Assembly: GCF_032335695.1 (NCBI RefSeq)
Contig: NZ_JACTOJ010000022.1
Span: 1-64,000 of the forward strand
Direction of reading: 5' to 3'
DNA from: JACTOJ01 sp032335695
GTDB taxonomy: Bacteria > Bacillota > Clostridia > Clostridiales > Clostridiaceae
DNA length: 64,000 nucleotides
In this document: piece by piece, positions 1-10,300 of the stretch
How positions within the stretch are numbered: the first letter of the stretch is position 1
Layout: every line of letters starts with the position of its first letter
Made by a program: the position numbers and the translations under genes
The notes under the pieces: generated by a model
What the model was told of the DNA's origin: nothing
Seen by the model: only the letters and a program-made list of their open reading frames with translations
Databases searched by the model: none

Positions 1-196
1 TTGCGGTTGGCTAGACCTGCATTTATTTTAACATAGGAGTTTTTTTCTACTCAACGGCATAAGCCTTTTTTCTTCCACTTGCTTAGCAAGTGGTTTACTT
101 TGTTGCACAAAGAGTTAAAGAGAGGAAAAATCCTCTCTTTATTATTTGTTTCTATTTTGATTTAGTATAAAAACCAACTCTTATTTAAACTAGGCT
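1..196. other. Gene-free left edge with two hairpins
   Basis: No start codon with a ribosome site and no long frame lies in this stretch. It holds two perfect inverted repeats: 75-93 (8-bp arms, 3-nt loop) followed by TTTACTTT, and 117-140 (10-bp arms around AAAA) followed by a T-rich run. The first 35 bases could be the last codons of a gene that starts before the window, but no frame is convincing. Confidence 0.4.
117..140. terminator. Rho-independent terminator hairpin
   Basis: A 10-bp perfect stem (117-126 with 131-140) closes a four-A loop and is followed by a T-rich stretch on the + strand. It lies just past the stop of the minus-strand S-component gene, and could stop transcripts from either side. 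Confidence 0.6.
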
Positions 197-763
197 CTAA
201 TTATTCTTACTGGTTTTTATTTTAAGAGCATTTATAAGTATTTGACTCAAAATAGTTCCTACTATAACTCCAAAACCTGCTTGTATAACATTTCCAATTA
301 CACCTTTAGCACAATCTAATAAAGCGGCATATATGCTCATTTGTCCACTAGATAAAATAATATCTACAATTATTCCTGCTCCGAAGTATGCTGCCACCAT
401 CCATACACCAGCCACTATAAAAGCAAAAACATTATTAGCAATATTCGTGCCATTGTTATATTTTCTATGGGCAATCCTTGCTGCTATATAAGCCATTACA
501 GCTTTTATCACTAAAGTGAAAGGAGCCCAAACAGCATAACCTGAAAGTAAATCTGCAAGTCCCATTCCTATGGCTGCTGCCAAAACACTCTTTTTTCTGC
601 TTAAAATAATTGTGGCAACAAAAACCATGGCATCTCCTGGATGTATATATCCATTTCCTGTCTTTATTTGCATTGCAAAGGTAGCTACAAAAATTATAGC
701 TGCCATTAGCGCTGTCTCCACCATATCTTTTGTTGCCATAGAATTTTTCTTAATTTGTCCCAT
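197..763 (-). CDS. ECF transporter S component (riboflavin-type family)
   Basis: An integral membrane protein of about 188 residues with five or six hydrophobic segments. The early stretch around PGDAMVFVATIILSRKK and the following GMGLADLLSGY/WAPFTLVIK pattern are typical of the PF07155 family of energy-coupling-factor S components, which bind a vitamin or similar small ligand and dock on a shared EcfAAT module. No EcfA or EcfT gene is nearby, so it probably shares a module encoded elsewhere. The frame opens with a GTG at 772, but the GGAG at about 772-769 is spaced 8 nt from the ATG at 763, so that ATG is chosen. The substrate cannot be read from sequence, and no vitamin riboswitch is visible upstream. 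Confidence 0.8.
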   Translation of the reverse strand: MGQIKKNSMATKDMVETALMAAIIFVATFAMQIKTGNGYIHPGDAMVFVATIILSRKKSVLAAAIGMGLADLLSGYAVWAPFTLVIKAVMAYIAARIAHRKYNNGTNIANNVFAFIVAGVWMVAAYFGAGIIVDIILSSGQMSIYAALLDCAKGVIGNVIQAGFGVIVGTILSQILINALKIKTSKNN

Positions 764-995
764 TAATATCACTCCAAACTTTATATATAACCCTTATTTA
801 AATTATTATATTAAAAATTATTTATATTGCAAATGTATCGGTACAGTTCTTTTAAATCATGATTTTATTCACTAATAAAGCTTTAAATTAGTTTCAAGAT
901 AGCAAAAAAATATAATTCATATTTTTTTTAATTATGCAAATACTATATTTACAAGCTGGATTATTCACTTGACTAGTGTGCAAGGAGGGATTTAC

Positions 996-1151
996 ATGGT
1001 TTTTTTAAGGTGGCTTGGCGGATTTGTGGTATTTTTTTGGATCATCGGATTGTTATTTAGGATAGGTGGTTCAATGATTAATATTCTTCTAGTGGTTGCT
1101 GCTATAATATTTATAGTAGATGTTATATTCGGAAGAAATAAAGTTAAATGA
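996..1151 (+). CDS. Small Lmo0937-family membrane protein
   Basis: A 51-residue, almost wholly hydrophobic protein. The order of its pieces (LRWLGGFVVFFWIIGLLF, then RIGG and a second hydrophobic stretch ending in a basic FGRNK tail) matches the short Lmo0937-like family of two-helix membrane proteins, whose role is unknown. AAGGAGG at 982-988 sits 7 nt before the ATG at 996. An in-frame TTG at 969 has no ribosome site and is rejected. It stands alone, with a perfect terminator hairpin straight after the stop codon. Confidence 0.75.
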   Translation: MVFLRWLGGFVVFFWIIGLLFRIGGSMINILLVVAAIIFIVDVIFGRNKVK

Positions 1152-1153
1152 CA

Positions 1154-1173
1154 AAAGCGGCTTAAGCCGCTTT
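1154..1173. terminator. Bidirectional terminator between convergent genes
   Basis: A perfect 20-base palindrome, AAAGCGGCTTAAGCCGCTTT, lies between the stop of the small + strand gene and the stop of minus-strand prfC. T runs at both ends let it serve both. Confidence 0.7.
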
Positions 1174-1177
1174 ATGT

Positions 1178-2770
1178 TTAACTATCTTTACCTATATCTG
1201 AAAGTATCATACCTTTATTATGTTCCAAGGCCCAGTTAATTCCCCAGTCATTTTGGAATAATAAAAGATTTCTTTCTTTTAAATCTTTAACTTTCTTTGT
1301 ATCGCTGGTTATGTTTATTGAATCCATATCTACATTTTCATTTTCTATCCATCTTATGTTTCTAAACGGAAGTCTATCCAGCTTTATATCTACGCCGTAT
1401 TCATTCTTAAGCCTATATTCTAAGACTTCAAATTGGAGCACGCCAACCACGCCTACAATTAATTCTTCCATTCCAACATATATTTCCTTAAAGACCTGTA
1501 TGGCACCTTCTTGAGATATCTGAGTTATACCTTTGATAAACTGTTTTCTCTTCATAGTATCCACAGCTCTTACTCTTGCAAAATGCTCTGGAGCAAAGGT
1601 AGGAATACCATCAAATTTAAACTTCTTATTAGATTCACACAAGGTATCACCTATGCTGAAAATACCTGGATCAAAAACGCCTATAATATCACCAGCGTAA
1701 GCTTCTTCGATGATTTCTCTATCTTGAGCCATAAATTGTTGAGGCTGAGTTAATCTTATCTTGCTTCCTGCCTGCACATGATTTACTTCCATACCCTTAG
1801 TAAACTTACCAGAGCATATTCTCATAAAGGCTATTCTGTCCCTATGAGCAGGATTCATATTAGCCTGTATTTTAAATACAAAAGCTGAAAATTTATCTTC
1901 AAAAACATCTATTTTTCCTGCATCAGAATTTCTTGGAAGAGGAGGCAGGGTTAGTTTCAAAAATTCCTTAAGAAATGGTTCTACACCGAAATTAGTAAGC
2001 GCACTTCCAAAGAATACTGGAGTAAGTTCTCCTACCCTGACCTTATTCAAATCAAAATCATCACCAGCTATATCTAACAGCTCAATATCATCAATAAGCT
2101 TATTGTGAAGAGCTTCACCTACTAAATCTTTGAATATATCATCATTTACATTTCCTTCTACGGATTCAACCTCTGACTGACCATGGTTTCCTCCCCCAAA
2201 GACCTGAACCTTGTTGGTTTCTCTTTCGTAAACGCCCTTAAAATCTGCTCCAGATCCTATTGGCCAGTTCATTGGATAAGATTTTATTCCCAACACATTT
2301 TCTATATCCTCTAATAATTCAAAAGGATCTTTACTTTCTCTATCCATTTTATTTATAAAAGTAAATACAGGAATTCCTCTTAAACTGCAGACATGAAACA
2401 GCTTTTTGGTTTGCTCCTCCACTCCTTTAGCTGCGTCAATTACCATAACGGCACTATCTGCTGCCATAAGAGTTCTATAAGTATCCTCACTAAAGTCTTG
2501 GTGTCCAGGTGTATCCAATATATTTATACAAAATCCATCATAGTTAAACTGCATAACAGATGATGTAACAGAAATTCCTCTCTGCTTTTCTATCTCCATC
2601 CAGTCAGAAACTGCATGCTTAGAAGCTTTTCTTGCTTTAACAGATCCTGCTAATCTAATAGCTCCTCCGTAAAGCAACAATTTTTCTGTTAATGTAGTTT
2701 TTCCCGCATCAGGATGAGATATTATTGCAAAAGTTCTTCTTTTCTCTATTTCTCTTATAAAGTCTGTCAC
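1178..2770 (-). CDS. prfC: Peptide chain release factor 3
   Basis: A 530-residue translational GTPase. RF3 removes RF1/RF2 from the ribosome after peptide release. The GTP-binding motifs are in order near the N-terminus: HPDAGKTTLTEK (about residues 19-30), DTPGHQDFSEDTYRTL (switch II) and NKMDRES. The LPPLPRN and FKIQANMNPAHRDRIAF stretches are typical of RF3 and distinguish it from EF-G. The length is normal for the family. The start is GTG at 2770: AGGAGG lies 7 nt upstream, and the only nearby ATG runs at once into a stop. It is a single gene with a convergent neighbour. Confidence 0.96.
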   Translation of the reverse strand: MTDFIREIEKRRTFAIISHPDAGKTTLTEKLLLYGGAIRLAGSVKARKASKHAVSDWMEIEKQRGISVTSSVMQFNYDGFCINILDTPGHQDFSEDTYRTLMAADSAVMVIDAAKGVEEQTKKLFHVCSLRGIPVFTFINKMDRESKDPFELLEDIENVLGIKSYPMNWPIGSGADFKGVYERETNKVQVFGGGNHGQSEVESVEGNVNDDIFKDLVGEALHNKLIDDIELLDIAGDDFDLNKVRVGELTPVFFGSALTNFGVEPFLKEFLKLTLPPLPRNSDAGKIDVFEDKFSAFVFKIQANMNPAHRDRIAFMRICSGKFTKGMEVNHVQAGSKIRLTQPQQFMAQDREIIEEAYAGDIIGVFDPGIFSIGDTLCESNKKFKFDGIPTFAPEHFARVRAVDTMKRKQFIKGITQISQEGAIQVFKEIYVGMEELIVGVVGVLQFEVLEYRLKNEYGVDIKLDRLPFRNIRWIENENVDMDSINITSDTKKVKDLKERNLLLFQNDWGINWALEHNKGMILSDIGKDS

Positions 2771-2859
2771 GACATTTCCTCCTATTTTTATATGCTTAAG
2801 TTCTAAAATTCAAAATCCAAATAATCAATATATATAAATTAAAATATTTATATTTTGCT

Positions 2860-2887
2860 TTTACATTTAATAATTTTTTGGTATAAT
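2860..2887 (+). promoter_or_regulatory. Sigma-A promoter for the HAD phosphatase gene
   Basis: TTTACA at 2860-2865, a 16-bp spacer and TATAAT at 2882-2887. It faces the gene that starts at 3004, leaving a leader of roughly 110 nt. Confidence 0.6.
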
Positions 2888-2896
2888 ACCATGAGG

Positions 2897-2912
2897 GTTT
2901 ACATGGGTAAAC
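2897..2912. promoter_or_regulatory. Palindromic operator candidate
   Basis: GTTTAC-ATGG-GTAAAC, a perfect inverted repeat with 6-bp arms and a 4-bp centre. It begins about 10 bp after the -10 box, at the expected transcription start. This is where a dimeric repressor would block initiation. The regulator is unknown. Confidence 0.45.
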
Positions 2913-3003
2913 ACCACTCCAATTCTTAATATATTTAACTATACAACTAGTAAATTATATCAGTTTAAAAATAAATATACAATACTTTTATGGAGGAATA
3001 TGA

Positions 3004-3825
3004 ATGTATAAACTATTAGCCCTTGACATGGATGGAACCTTACTTAGAAGCGATAAAACTATTTCTGAAAAAACTCTTGATGCTATAAAAAAGGCTAGAG
3101 AAAAAGGAGTAAAAATTGTTTTAGCTACAGGGAGACCAGTTCATGGAATATTAAGTTATATAGAACAATTAGGCTTAAATAATGACGATGAATTTGTAGT
3201 AACCTTTAATGGCTGCACTGTGCAAACAGCTAAATCCGGTGAAATATTATTTGAAATATCCGTTAAAGGAGAAGATCTTCATTATTTATACGAAATAAGT
3301 AAAAATCTTAATATAGATATACATGCTTTCACTTCACCAGAATTTTGTATAACTCCTAAAATAAATGAATATTCTTTAATCGAAGCAAGAATAAACAAAA
3401 TAGATTTGGTGGAAAAAGATTTCTATGATATAAAGCCAGAAGAAGAAGTAATAAAAGTTCTAATGGTAGCCTCAAAAGAAAACTTAGATGCTGCATACTC
3501 TAAGCTCCCAGAAGAAGCCTATGAAAAATATTCTGTCATGAGAAGCTCAGATATATTCTTAGAGTTTCTTTCAAAAGGAATTAACAAAAGCAGAGGAATT
3601 GATTTCCTTGCAAATAAATTAAATATTAAAAGAGAAGAGATAATCTGCATAGGAGATGCAGAGAATGACATAGCCATGATTGAATATGCTGGTCTTGGTG
3701 TGGCAATGGGAAATGCTTTTACAAAGGTAAAAAAAGCATCTAATTATATAACTTTTACCAATGATGAAGACGGTGTAGCTCATGTTATAGATAAATTTGT
3801 ACTAAGCGAACCAGTTTCATCTTAA
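3004..3825 (+). CDS. Cof-type HAD-superfamily phosphatase
   Basis: A 273-residue cytosolic hydrolase of the HAD IIB (Cof/YidA) subfamily, which dephosphorylates sugar phosphates and related metabolites. The catalytic DMDGTLL motif (nucleophile Asp8) is at the N-terminus. Motif II is in LATGRP (about 41-46), the cap domain follows, and motif IV, IGDAENDIAMIEYAGLGVAMGNA, lies near residues 217-239. The length is usual. The start at 3004 follows TGGAGGAAT. The gene stands alone behind its own promoter and a palindrome. The substrate cannot be assigned. Confidence 0.9.
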   Translation: MYKLLALDMDGTLLRSDKTISEKTLDAIKKAREKGVKIVLATGRPVHGILSYIEQLGLNNDDEFVVTFNGCTVQTAKSGEILFEISVKGEDLHYLYEISKNLNIDIHAFTSPEFCITPKINEYSLIEARINKIDLVEKDFYDIKPEEEVIKVLMVASKENLDAAYSKLPEEAYEKYSVMRSSDIFLEFLSKGINKSRGIDFLANKLNIKREEIICIGDAENDIAMIEYAGLGVAMGNAFTKVKKASNYITFTNDEDGVAHVIDKFVLSEPVSS

Positions 3826-3857
3826 TAAAAAGCTCTGTTTTAAAACAGAGCCAGATA

Positions 3858-3889
3858 AAAAAGGAATTGCTTGCATGCAATTCCTTTTT
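3858..3889. terminator. Bidirectional terminator
   Basis: Thirteen-base arms, 3858-3870 and 3877-3889, pair perfectly around a six-base loop and carry A and T runs at the ends. A shorter palindrome at 3832-3851 precedes it and shares the GCTCTGTTTTAAAACAGAGC form seen at the edges of repeat family A. It separates the HAD gene from the convergent desulfoferrodoxin gene. Confidence 0.75.
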
Positions 3890-3902
3890 ATTTAGCTATG
3901 CC

Positions 3903-4280
3903 TTAAGCCTTCCACAATCCATGTATGTTACAATATTCCCTAACCGCTACTATTTCTCCGTCGATTTTAAAGTCAGCTTCTGGCTTTTCACCTGGATTTA
4001 GATATTTTTTATAAACTTTATTTTTAGTAATAACTTCAATCCACATTATATAGTGCTCAGGCTGCATTGGATGTTCTACTGAACCCACCTTTACTTTTAC
4101 AGTTCCATCTTCTGCCTTTTCTACTACAGGAATATGCTTTTCAACTGCAGCATCAACAGTATTTTCCTCAACATGAACCATTGGTTTACCGCAGCATACC
4201 AATGTTCCGCCGCCTACATTAACCAGCTCAACTATATTGCCGCAAACAGGACACTTATATATTTCTCCTCTACTTGCCAT
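3903..4280 (-). CDS. dfx: Desulfoferrodoxin (superoxide reductase)
   Basis: A 125-residue cytosolic iron protein that reduces superoxide to hydrogen peroxide, a detoxification route of anaerobes that avoids producing oxygen. The N-terminal rubredoxin-like domain has Cys10, Cys13, Cys29 and Cys30 for the FeCys4 centre. The C-terminal catalytic domain has the His/Cys ligands of the reactive iron: His49 (EKHIP), His70 (EHPM), His76 (EHYI), Cys117 and His120 (YCNIHGLW). It is therefore a two-iron (class I) enzyme of full length. An AAAGGAGG site precedes the ATG. It seems to be monocistronic. Confidence 0.96.
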   Translation of the reverse strand: MASRGEIYKCPVCGNIVELVNVGGGTLVCCGKPMVHVEENTVDAAVEKHIPVVEKAEDGTVKVKVGSVEHPMQPEHYIMWIEVITKNKVYKKYLNPGEKPEADFKIDGEIVAVREYCNIHGLWKA

Positions 4281-4377
4281 AAATATTCCTCCTTTAATTT
4301 TATTTAACGCATACTTTTAAATATATGATATAAATATATTTTATATTCTTCATACAAATATATTTTCCTGCATTTTT

Positions 4378-7300
4378 TTAAATTTTTATATCCACGTTAT
4401 GATATCCACTTTCCAAAATCGGTATCACACCATTTGGAATAAACTTTCCATCTAAAGCAACAGATTTCTCCTCATTCCTTTTAACCTTTATATTATATAT
4501 ACAGTTTCCATTCTCATATTTTATGCTGTATTCATCCCAGTAAAAAGGTATCTGAGGTTCTACCACGAATCCCTTATCACCCATAACCTTAAGTCCAAGT
4601 ATTGCCTCAATTCCAACCCTGTACATCCAGCCAGCGGCTCCTGTGTACCACGACCATCCTCCTCTTCCTGTATAAGGTTCCCTCATGTACACGTCAGCAC
4701 TCATAACATAGGGCTCTACCTTGTAAGTTTCACATTCAAGCTGAGTTTCTGAGTGATTTATTGGATTTATCATATTAAAGAATTTATACGCTTTATCTCC
4801 ATTTTTTATCATGGCTTCTGCTAATATGAACCAAATTGCTGCATGAGTATATTGGGCACCATTTTCTCTAACTCCTGGCACATATCCTTTTATATAGCCA
4901 GGTTCTAAAGAAGAGTTATCAAAAGCTGGTGTAAGAAGCAATATGGTTCCTGCATCCTCTTTCACCAAATGCTTTTCAACAGATTCAATAGCTTTTTTGC
5001 ATCTCTCTCTATTGCCTGCACCGCTTATAACTGCCCAAGATTGAGCTAAAGAATCTATCTGACATTCATCATTCTGAATAGAACCCAATGGAGTTCCATC
5101 ATCAAAGTAAGCTCTTCTATACCAAGCTCCATCCCAGGCATTTGATTCTAGATTTTCTCTTATGAAATCCGCCATTTCACAAAAGTGGTGATAATTCATA
5201 TCATCCTTTTTATATTTGCAGATTTCTTTGAATTTATTTAATATATCATACAGGAACCATCCTAGCCATACACTCTCCCCAGATCCTTTATTTCCTACAG
5301 TGCTCATTCCATCATTCCAATCTCCGCTTCCCATAAGAGGTATATTGTGAGTTCCAAATTTCAGAGCTTTTTCAATTGCCTTTAAGCAGTGCTCATATAT
5401 GCTTCCTTCTACAGAGCTCTTTCTTGAAATATTATATCTTTCATCTTCATCTTCCTTAAGCGGTTCATCTTCTAAATAGTTTACTGACTCATCTAAAATA
5501 CCATAATCCCCTGTTCTCAATATATAATCGGCTGTAACATAAGGAAGCCATAGCAAATCATCAGAAAATCTGGTTCTTATACCGCTGTCTACTATAGGAT
5601 GCCACCAATGCTGAACATCACCCTCCAAATACTGTCTTGATGCACTTCTTAAAATTTGTTCTCTTGTAAAATTGCTATCCAAAATTCCTATGGACATGGA
5701 GTCCTGAAGCTGATCTCTATATCCATAAGCACCTCCAGACTGATAAAAGGCTGTTCTGCTCCAATATCTGCAGGATATGGTCTGGTACATAAGCCATCCA
5801 TTAAGCAGTATATCCATAGATTTATCGGGAGTTGAAACTTTAATCTTCCCTAAGATGTCTTGCCAATATTTTTTAACATTGTTAAGTTCATTAAAGGAAT
5901 AAATATAGGAACCATATTTTTTAATGGAATTTTCAATTTCTTTTTGGCTTTCATATTGCCCTAAAATTATAATTAGATTCTTTTCCTCACCTGGCTCCAG
6001 ACTAATTTTAACATTTTCCGCAAGACAGGGTTCCATTCCAGCTCCGCTGAAGGAAGATAGTTTTTCCTGCATCATAGCTGCAGGGGTATCGTAATCATTG
6101 CCTCTTCCTATAAAATCAGTTCTAGAGCCTGTGAAGCTTTCCTCATATCCTCCGTTTATACTCAAGAAAGCTTTTAGTTTTCCAAAGTTTTGGCTATAGG
6201 AATTTTGAGCATATATATAATTTTTATCTTTTTCTATTTCCGTGTATATATATTGGGCAGTTTGTTGAGGCACAACACCAAGCACTATATCGCAATAATA
6301 TGTTAACGAAAGCTTTCTGCTCTTTTCACCTTTATTTTTTAATGTAACAATGCATATTTTACAGCTGTCATGTCTAGGTGCAAACATTATCTCGCTTCCC
6401 TCAATTCCATTTACCTCATGCATAAAGCTTGAATATCCAAACCCATGATTTATAACATACATTCCATTATCTCTTACAGGATTGCGAGTTATGCTCCAGT
6501 ACTTCCCATCCTCCTCATCTCTAATAAATAAAAATTCTCCTCCTAAATCAGTAACGGGATCATTGGACCAGGTGGTAAGTTTATTCTCTCTGCTGTTTTT
6601 GTTCCAAGTATAAGCACTTCCACTTTCAGAAACATTAAAGCCGAATTCTTCATTGGATATTACATTTATCCAAGGTGCAGGAGTATTTTTTTCTCCATCC
6701 AGCAATATGATGTAGCTATTATCCTCTTTGCTGAATCCTCCGTAGCCATTATAATAGTATAAATCTTCAGGTTTAAATTTTTCTTTTAATATTCTCCTGC
6801 TTATCTCTGTAATTTCCTCACTGAATTCAGTAGAAAATCTTCCGCTGTTTTTCCATGTCATTTTGCCTATTTTTTCTGCCGCATTTTTTATTTTAGAGCC
6901 CATAATTTGAATAGTACTTTGTTCTCCGCTTCTGCTTCGTATAAAGTTTACGGCATCTTTGCCTGCTGCGCTTTTCTCTTCCTCTTCTACTTTAATAAAA
7001 TTTAATGCTTCTTCATTTTTAGTTCTTATCTGACTCATTATACTTCCTTTGTCTGCATCTATAACCAGCCTTGAAATAGCCATTATAAAATCTGCAATAT
7101 CCTTATCTATAGTACTTCTGTTATAAAGAAAGATTCTTGCGGCACTGGCCTGATTCCTTCTCATATTTATCATATCTCTTACTGTACTATGCAGAGGCTG
7201 AGAATAACCTGGTTCTTCCAAATTTATTATTACAAAATCCACCGTAAGCCCTTTTATTGCCCAATATTCATGAGCCTTTAACATCTGCCTTACAACATCG

Positions 7301-10300
7301 ATATCTCTCTCATATCTTATAATCAAAGAAACTATCGGTAAATCACCGGAAATACCATAGGCCCACAAATCACTTTGATGCTTATTGATATTTTTAATGC
7401 TTTCCTGGCGGCTGTGAAGCTGGGTATTGATATATATAATTTTTGATGCCATAAGCTGATATAAATTTACCTGCGTAGATCTTATCCCCATATATTTCAT
7501 TTCCAAAATACTTTTGGTCCATGCCAATTCAAATACTCTGGTGGTATTTTGAAATTCTTTATATTTTTTAGCCATTTCTATTACCTCGGCTCGGGAATTA
7601 GCTGTTGCCGTGGTATAAGCTATTTTTACACTTCCACCAGGCTTCAATCTGAAGCTTCTTCTTATGCTTATGATTGGATCAAGAACGGCTCCAACAGTAT
7701 TTTTAAGATTTACCTTTTCCAAAGCTAAAGGATTGGATATGCTCCTTCCTCTTCCTATGAAATTAAGCCTATTAGTTTCATATTGTATCCCCCCTACAGC
7801 TTCTCCCTCATAGGACATAACCTGCATCATCCACGGCCTTTGCTGTTTTTTAGCTCTGGGCCGTCTGCTGGCAACTATACAGCCAATATCCTCCACATAC
7901 TCTGTTTCCACAAATAAATTGCTGAAAGCAGGGTGAACTATATCTGAGTTGTAGGTAGCCAAAATTACTTCCAAATAGCTTGTTACCTCTAAAATGCATT
8001 CCTCTCCATGATTAGTTAGGGTAATTCTCCTTATTTCAGCATCTTCTTCATTTGACACTGTAACTTCCATATGAGTAGATATGTTTCCATCTTTTCGTTT
8101 AAATTCAGCTTTATCCATAGAAAAAACTGCATTATAATCTTCTGGAGCTTTATTGCAAGGTTCATAGGTTACGCTATAGTAATCATTATTCATTTGATTC
8201 TTTACATAAAAAAACATACCACTGCAATCTCTAGTTACATCTTCTCTCCACCTATATAATGTAATGTCATTTCTCTTAGCATATCCACTGCCGCTGTTTG
8301 ATATCATCATGCTATAGGACCCATTAGCTAATAGATGTGTTTCAGGTGTGGTAGTGAGTGCAGTATCGTAAGATCTTACCACCATGCTGTGTTTATTTTC
8401 GCGTGCATCATGTACTTCATGTTTCTTTTCTTTATCATAGGTTATATTCTTAGATACTTTTTCTTGCAGTAACAATTCTGTAGCCTTTACCATTGGTATG
8501 CTGTGAAAGCTTTCAATTAAAATATTATCATTCAGCACATTATCCATAGCCATGAGGCTCATGCCTTCATGATGAATCATAAAGGATTTAACTATCAGCT
8601 TATTTTTCCCTTTTGTTAATCTTTCTTTTGTAAAATCTACAGCTTCATATAGTCCATATCTTCCTTCCATGCCGATTTCTATGAGCTTTCTTAGGTTTTT
8701 AATAGATCCCTTTAAGTCTGTACTTAAAGCTAATACTGTAGCATAAGGTGCCACTACAAGCTCTCCTGATAATCCCCTTTTAAGTCCAACACCGGGAACT
8801 CCAAAGGCTTTATATTGATAATTCATGGCATTATCAAAATGATAAAAAGCACTTTCTGATATTCCCCAAGGCACATTTTGATTACTGCAATATCTCTTCT
8901 GTGCTTCTACAACAGTGGTGTAGGTTTCATCAAGCAAAGTGTTAGGATAATTTTTCATAATAAGAGCAGGCATAAAATATTCAAACATCGTGCCGCTCCA
9001 AGATATCAGACCTTTCCTTTTCCCGACTTTCATCATAGAACGATTTAACTTAAACCAGTGCTTCTGATCCACATCACCCTTTGCTATAGCCATGAAACTA
9101 GCACATCTAGCTTCTGAGGCAAGAAGATCATAATAGCTGTTATTCAGTGCATCCTTTTCTATATCATATCCTATGGAAAACAAATGTTTTTTTCTGTCAT
9201 ACACAACTTTAAAGTCTGTATTGCTGACAAATTTATTTAACCTTAAGGATAAATTACGGTTTTTTATAATTTCTTTTTCAATTTCTATACATCCATTCTC
9301 TATGAGAAGTATTATTTCCTTTATATCCTCGGATTTTTCTGCAATGCCTTCTTTTAGATTTGCTGCTACTTTTCTTAATGAATAAGCGACCTCATTTAAA
9401 GGACTGGAAAATGGTATATCCTTCAATTGATTTTTCAAATAATCATATTGCTTATTTAAACTTGAAGCCTTATCTGCCCATGGAAAAAATCTTTGAATAT
9501 CTCCCAAAAACTTGCTGCAGCAAGTTTTTAGTTTCCCATTCCAGTATAAGCTCTTACCTTTATTACTTTTTTCATAATTAAGCAGGGTACTCCATAATTT
9601 CATTAAGAATTCTTTCCAGCTAATTATGTCTAAATCTGATCTTTTTACTTCTTCAATTAAATTTTCATAAGTAACATTATCTTCAAATTCCTCCTCTGCA
9701 AGCAGAGCCGTATCTTCTATTCCTCTGATGAATTCCCTTCGCATAAGAGGCATCTTGCTATGTTTATCTATGCTGGAATAGGCAAGCCACATATAAGCCA
9801 CTAAGTTTCCGCTGTCTACTGTGGAAACATATCTAGGATACAGAGGTTGTTTTGACACAGTATCGTACCAATTGTAAAGATGCCCTTTGAACTTAGTAAG
9901 ACTTTCACTGCTAGCTAAAGTTTTGTCAATTCTATCCGACATTTCGTTAAAGGATATGTATCCCAAATTATAGGCATTTAAATTTGAAGTTATAGCCATT
10001 CCTATATTTGTAGGCGAAGTCCTTTTTGCTAATCCATTTGGCGGTTCCTGCTGAAAATTATCTGGTCCTAACCAATTATTTTCACTATTAACGAAATCCT
10101 CAAAATAGGCCCAGGTTTTTCTGCTGATTCTTCTAAGCAATTTTGTTCCTTGCTCATCTGTTTCCTGCTTTTCTTCTATTATGTCTTGACTTATGTAGTA
10201 GGCTATACTTGGGCTTAGAAACCAAATTATACATGCAGGTAAAATAGAAATACCTATAGCGTAACCTTTATTAAAAGCCAATATTTCTAATACTAGTGCA

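Noticed and set aside
1..36. 3' end of a gene entering from the left
   Set aside because: All frames stop within the first bases but none can be tied to a family; too short to support.
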